From UBA2798 sp046289975 (GTDB lineage Bacteria > Bacteroidota > Bacteroidia > Flavobacteriales_D > UBA2798), in the NCBI GenBank assembly GCA_046289975.1, contig JBKBUQ010000163.1, positions 1 through 6,592 of the forward strand: DNA of 6,592 nt, in the 5' to 3' direction. Positions 4,008 to 6,592 of the stretch are shown one piece after another; position 1 is the first letter of the stretch, and each line of letters begins with the position of its first letter. Position numbers and translations under genes: made by a program. The notes below the pieces were generated by a model. That model was not told where the DNA came from, searched no databases, and saw only the letters and a list, made by a program, of their open reading frames with translations.

Positions 4008-6131
4008 ATGAAACCGAGAGTCCTTCTGCTGCTTGTTTTTCTTTTGTTTCGTCTGTCCTCTTCAGGCTTGAATATTCCGGTGATACTTATTAACGAGAAT
4101 ACACTTGGAAAATCGATTTGCAATCAAAGTATTTTTCTGGAAGATGCTAATAAAGAATATACCATTGAACGCATTCTTACCGATTCAAGCTTGCAATTCA
4201 ATAATGCAAAAAACGGGACAGAAAATCTGAATTTCACAAAATCCGGATTCTGGTTTAGGTTTAGGGTCAGGAACGAATTGCCAAAAGATATTTCATTCCT
4301 AATTGAAACTGCCAGGCCCGTAACGAATAAGGTGCTTCTTTTTCAGGTTTACGGAACCAATGTGATTCGCAAATGGGAAAGTGGCGACAATATCCCCTAC
4401 GAAAGGAGAGCCATCAATCACCGAAAAATCTTATTTCCTATTCAACTTAACGACAACAATGAGCGTGAATATGTGATTTACATTGAAAGTGACGGTGAAG
4501 TTGTAACCATGCCACTTATTTTCTGGAAGCCACAGCAATTCATGGAATACGATTATACTTTCCAATTGCTTAATGGAATTTTCTACGGCGTACTTCTTTT
4601 TGTTGCAATTATTTATTTCTTCTTCTACATCGCATTAAAGGAAAGTTCATTCCTCTATTATGTTATTTACGTCCTATTCATGGCATCCCTCCAGTTTTCA
4701 TTGGACGGAATGAGTTACCAGTTTTTATTTCCGAACAGTCCGTATTGGGCAGACCATTTTGTTCTTTTTTCTGCAGGTGGTGGTGTTTTGTTTGTCCTTT
4801 TATTTGGAAACAGCTTTCTTAAACTTTGGGATACAGCACCCCGTCTCTTTAAAATCTATAAAGTCATCATTCCCATTATTGCTGCAATTATTGTCTTTTC
4901 CATATTTCCTGGACCACTCTACCATTTAGCTTATCCGCTGGTAAATGCCGGAACATTGATCTCATTATTGTTGACACTCTACACCATTTTCTACTTAAAG
5001 CTTAGCGGACAGAAGGTAGATTGGTTTTTTATTACTGCATTCACATTTCTAATTGTTTCCGTTTTCTTCTTCATCATGGGTCAGTTCAATTTCATTGAAA
5101 ACCGGGAATTCACAGAAGGAATTTTAAAAGCAGGTAGCGGAATGGAAGTTATATTCCTTTCATTGTCACTGGCCGGTAAATACAGAGAACTGCAAGAAAG
5201 TAAAGAACAGGCACAAAAAGAATTGCTGGTACAACTTGAGGAAAAGAATCAGTTTGCAGCTGAAATAAATATTCGTTTGGAAAAGCAGGTAAAGGAAAGA
5301 ACGCACGAAATTGAAATGCAAAAGGAAACACTAGAAGAAAAAAATAAGGAAATCCTCGATTCCATAAATTATGCAAAGCGAATTCAATATGCAATTCTTC
5401 CTCCGGATGAATTGGTAAAGGAGACTTTACCTGATTCATTTATTTTATACCGGCCTAAAGACATAGTAAGTGGCGATTTCTATTTTGTTTACCCCGTAAC
5501 CACTTCAGAAAACCCTCCACGAAAATTCTCGCTTTTTGCCGCAGTTGATTGCACCGGGCATGGGGTACCGGGAGCATTTATGTCAATTCTTGGTAATAAC
5601 ATTTTAAAGGCTACCCTTTCAGAAAAAGATGTCAACTCACCTGGTGATGCTCTCGATTACCTCAATCGCAATATCATCGCGTCACTATCCCAATCTTCAC
5701 AGGATTTAGCCATTAGAGATGGAATGGACATTTCGTTGTGTGCGTTGGAACAATCGGCTAACAAACTTCACTATGCTGGTGCAAATAATCCCGCATGGAT
5801 AATCACCAAACGTTCAGGTAAAGCAGAATGTATTGAGCTATCCCCCGACAAACAACCGATTGGTAATTATGGGAATAATAAACCTTTCACGAACCATACC
5901 ACCGATGTTGTAAAGGGCGATATGATATATTTATTTACGGACGGGTACGCTGATCAATTTGGAGGTCCAAAAGGAAAGAAATTCAAGTATTCACAATTAC
6001 GAGAATTGTTATTGGAAATCTGGGATTTACCATGCAACGAACAAAACACAATTTTGGATAAGAAATTTAGAGATTGGAAAGTTAATGTCGAACAAGTAGA
6101 TGATGTTTTGGTAATTGGGGTACGCGTTTAA
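4008..6131 (+). CDS. 7TMR-DISM receptor with C-terminal SpoIIE/PP2C phosphatase
   Basis: This 707-residue inner-membrane signalling protein probably senses something in the periplasm and sets the activity of a cytoplasmic serine/threonine phosphatase. A signal peptide (MKPRVLLLLVFLLF..., 1 to about 20) leads to a periplasmic DISMED2-like beta domain (about 25-180; landmarks FWFRFRVRN and GDNIPYERR). Seven hydrophobic helices follow (about 187-388), then a charged coiled coil (about 390-452). After the linker SINYAKRIQYAILPP comes the SpoIIE domain. Metal-site aspartates are intact: Asp490 in SGDFYF, Asp514 in VDCTGHGVPGAFMS, Asp574 in GMDISL and Asp698/699 in VDDVLVIG; LFTDGYADQFGG is also present. 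A TTG at 3990 would add six residues (MLYWIA) before the signal peptide, so the ATG at 4008 is better. SpoIIE-type phosphatases commonly act on anti-sigma-factor antagonists, but no such partner is encoded here, so the target is unknown. The domain assignment is firm. Confidence 0.92.
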   Translation: MKPRVLLLLVFLLFRLSSSGLNIPVILINENTLGKSICNQSIFLEDANKEYTIERILTDSSLQFNNAKNGTENLNFTKSGFWFRFRVRNELPKDISFLIETARPVTNKVLLFQVYGTNVIRKWESGDNIPYERRAINHRKILFPIQLNDNNEREYVIYIESDGEVVTMPLIFWKPQQFMEYDYTFQLLNGIFYGVLLFVAIIYFFFYIALKESSFLYYVIYVLFMASLQFSLDGMSYQFLFPNSPYWADHFVLFSAGGGVLFVLLFGNSFLKLWDTAPRLFKIYKVIIPIIAAIIVFSIFPGPLYHLAYPLVNAGTLISLLLTLYTIFYLKLSGQKVDWFFITAFTFLIVSVFFFIMGQFNFIENREFTEGILKAGSGMEVIFLSLSLAGKYRELQESKEQAQKELLVQLEEKNQFAAEINIRLEKQVKERTHEIEMQKETLEEKNKEILDSINYAKRIQYAILPPDELVKETLPDSFILYRPKDIVSGDFYFVYPVTTSENPPRKFSLFAAVDCTGHGVPGAFMSILGNNILKATLSEKDVNSPGDALDYLNRNIIASLSQSSQDLAIRDGMDISLCALEQSANKLHYAGANNPAWIITKRSGKAECIELSPDKQPIGNYGNNKPFTNHTTDVVKGDMIYLFTDGYADQFGGPKGKKFKYSQLRELLLEIWDLPCNEQNTILDKKFRDWKVNVEQVDDVLVIGVRV

Positions 6132-6163
6132 ATTTTTAATATTGAAACAGTAAAAAAGTTAAA

Positions 6164-6253
6164 ATGAAATTGAAGGTACTATTGTACTTATTTGCTTTTA
6201 TTGATGTGATATTTTTTGCCAATCCTGCACAAAAATTTGCGCTGAGCCAATAG
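6164..6253 (+). pseudogene. Signal-peptide fragment of the cytochrome c-like gene, cut off by a frame break
   Basis: An ATG at 6164, in the position expected for the next gene (32 bp after the receptor stop), starts MKLKVLLYLFAFIDVIFF, a typical signal sequence. The frame then ends at TAG 6251 after 29 residues. The cytochrome-like body continues in the frame one base away. One extra T in the T6 run at 6212-6217 would join the two, giving ...VIFFCQSCTKICAEPIVC, a lipoprotein-like end with Cys22 after Ser. One extra A in the A5 run at 6231-6235 would instead give ...ANPAQKICAEPIVC. The cause may be a real mutation, slippage-based switching or a homopolymer sequencing error; the sequence alone cannot decide. 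Confidence 0.6.
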
Positions 6254-6592
6254 TTTGTTTTCAGGAAGATGTATTACCTATTTTAGTTTCACATTGCAGT
6301 AGTACAGGTTGTCACAATTCTATTGATAAAGAGGAAGGATATGACTTAACCAATTATTCAGGAATAATGAAAGGCGTAAAAAAAGGAAGACCCGGAAGGA
6401 GTGAAATTATTCATGTTATAAAAGAAGGCGAAATGCCACCAGAAGGATATCCTAAACTAACTGAAGAAGAATTGAAAAAAATTGAACACTGGATAGAACT
6501 GGGAGCAATGAATTCTTCGAATTGCAATGTGATATGCGACACCTCTAATCACAAATTTAATGCTGATGTTAAACCCATTCTTCAAACCTATT
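6205..6592 (+). CDS. Planctomycete-type cytochrome c-like domain protein, 5' frame-broken and 3' cut by the window
   Basis: The frame is open from just after a TGA at 6202-6204 to the right edge. It has no usable ATG, GTG or TTG before its first motif, so the true start is the out-of-frame signal peptide at 6164. The visible protein runs AEPIVCFQEDVLPILVSHC, then CSSTGCH, a CX4CH haem-type motif (6295-6315). LTNYSGIMKGVKKGRPGRSE follows, then GEMPP, whose Met is the likely sixth haem ligand, then WIELGA. This order (DVLPIL...C....CH...G..G.S....MPP...I..WI..GA) is that of PSCyt-like cytochrome domains. After WIELGA comes a second module start, FNADVKPILQTY, so at least two domains are likely. 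Exported proteins of this type are thought to act in electron transfer or in association with surface sugar-processing; the role here is unknown. The spacing is CX4CH, not the standard CX2CH. Confidence 0.75.

Noticed and set aside
4249..4266. Telomere-like GGTTTAGGTTTAGGG stretch
   Set aside because: It encodes WFRFRVR in the conserved periplasmic domain; the repetition comes from alternating Phe/Arg codons in a beta strand.
5149..5439. 96-codon minus-strand ORF inside the receptor-phosphatase gene
   Set aside because: It is antisense to the coiled coil and linker of a well-supported gene; its Phe-rich composition mirrors Lys/Glu codons of the coding strand.

Overview
The window most likely comes from a Bacteroidota bacterium with an AT-rich chromosome. 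Several things point there. A secreted choice-of-anchor J protein has an AQ-type signal-peptide end. A 7TMR-DISM receptor is fused to a SpoIIE phosphatase with the NYAKRIQ.AILPP linker. There is a cytochrome c-like protein of the planctomycete type (PSCyt-like). The start codons lack convincing Shine-Dalgarno sequences, and the first gene is preceded by a TAnnTTTG-type -7 element. I cannot name the genus.

Layout. Positions 1-289 (minus strand) hold the 5' end of a secreted adhesin-like gene that leaves the window on the left. A short divergent intergenic region (290-377) contains a minus-strand -7 element and a perfect 14-bp palindrome just ahead of the next gene. All remaining genes are on the plus strand: a PPK2-type polyphosphate kinase (378-1178); a GNAT acetyltransferase overlapping its end (1159-1593); a 150-bp spacer built almost wholly of two heptamer tandem arrays around an inverted-repeat core (1589-1739); three consecutive alpha/beta hydrolases of different subfamilies (1744-2427, 2509-3273, 3339-3986); a 707-residue 7TM receptor with a SpoIIE/PP2C phosphatase (4008-6131); and the start of a cytochrome c-like gene (from 6164) that runs off the right edge. 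Its signal peptide and its body lie in different reading frames.

How the genes work together. The plus-strand genes are closely spaced (gaps of 21 to 150 bp, one overlap) and could be partly co-transcribed. No shared pathway is evident: polyphosphate/nucleotide energy metabolism, acyl transfer, three hydrolases of unknown substrate, a membrane-to-cytoplasm signalling phosphatase and an envelope redox protein. It reads as ordinary chromosomal housekeeping and accessory content rather than a dedicated system. The points most worth a second look are the frame break in the cytochrome gene at a T6 or A5 homopolymer, the heptamer-repeat spacer whose every unit carries a stop codon, and the palindrome in front of ppk2. 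I found no defence system, mobile element, CRISPR array or RNA gene.
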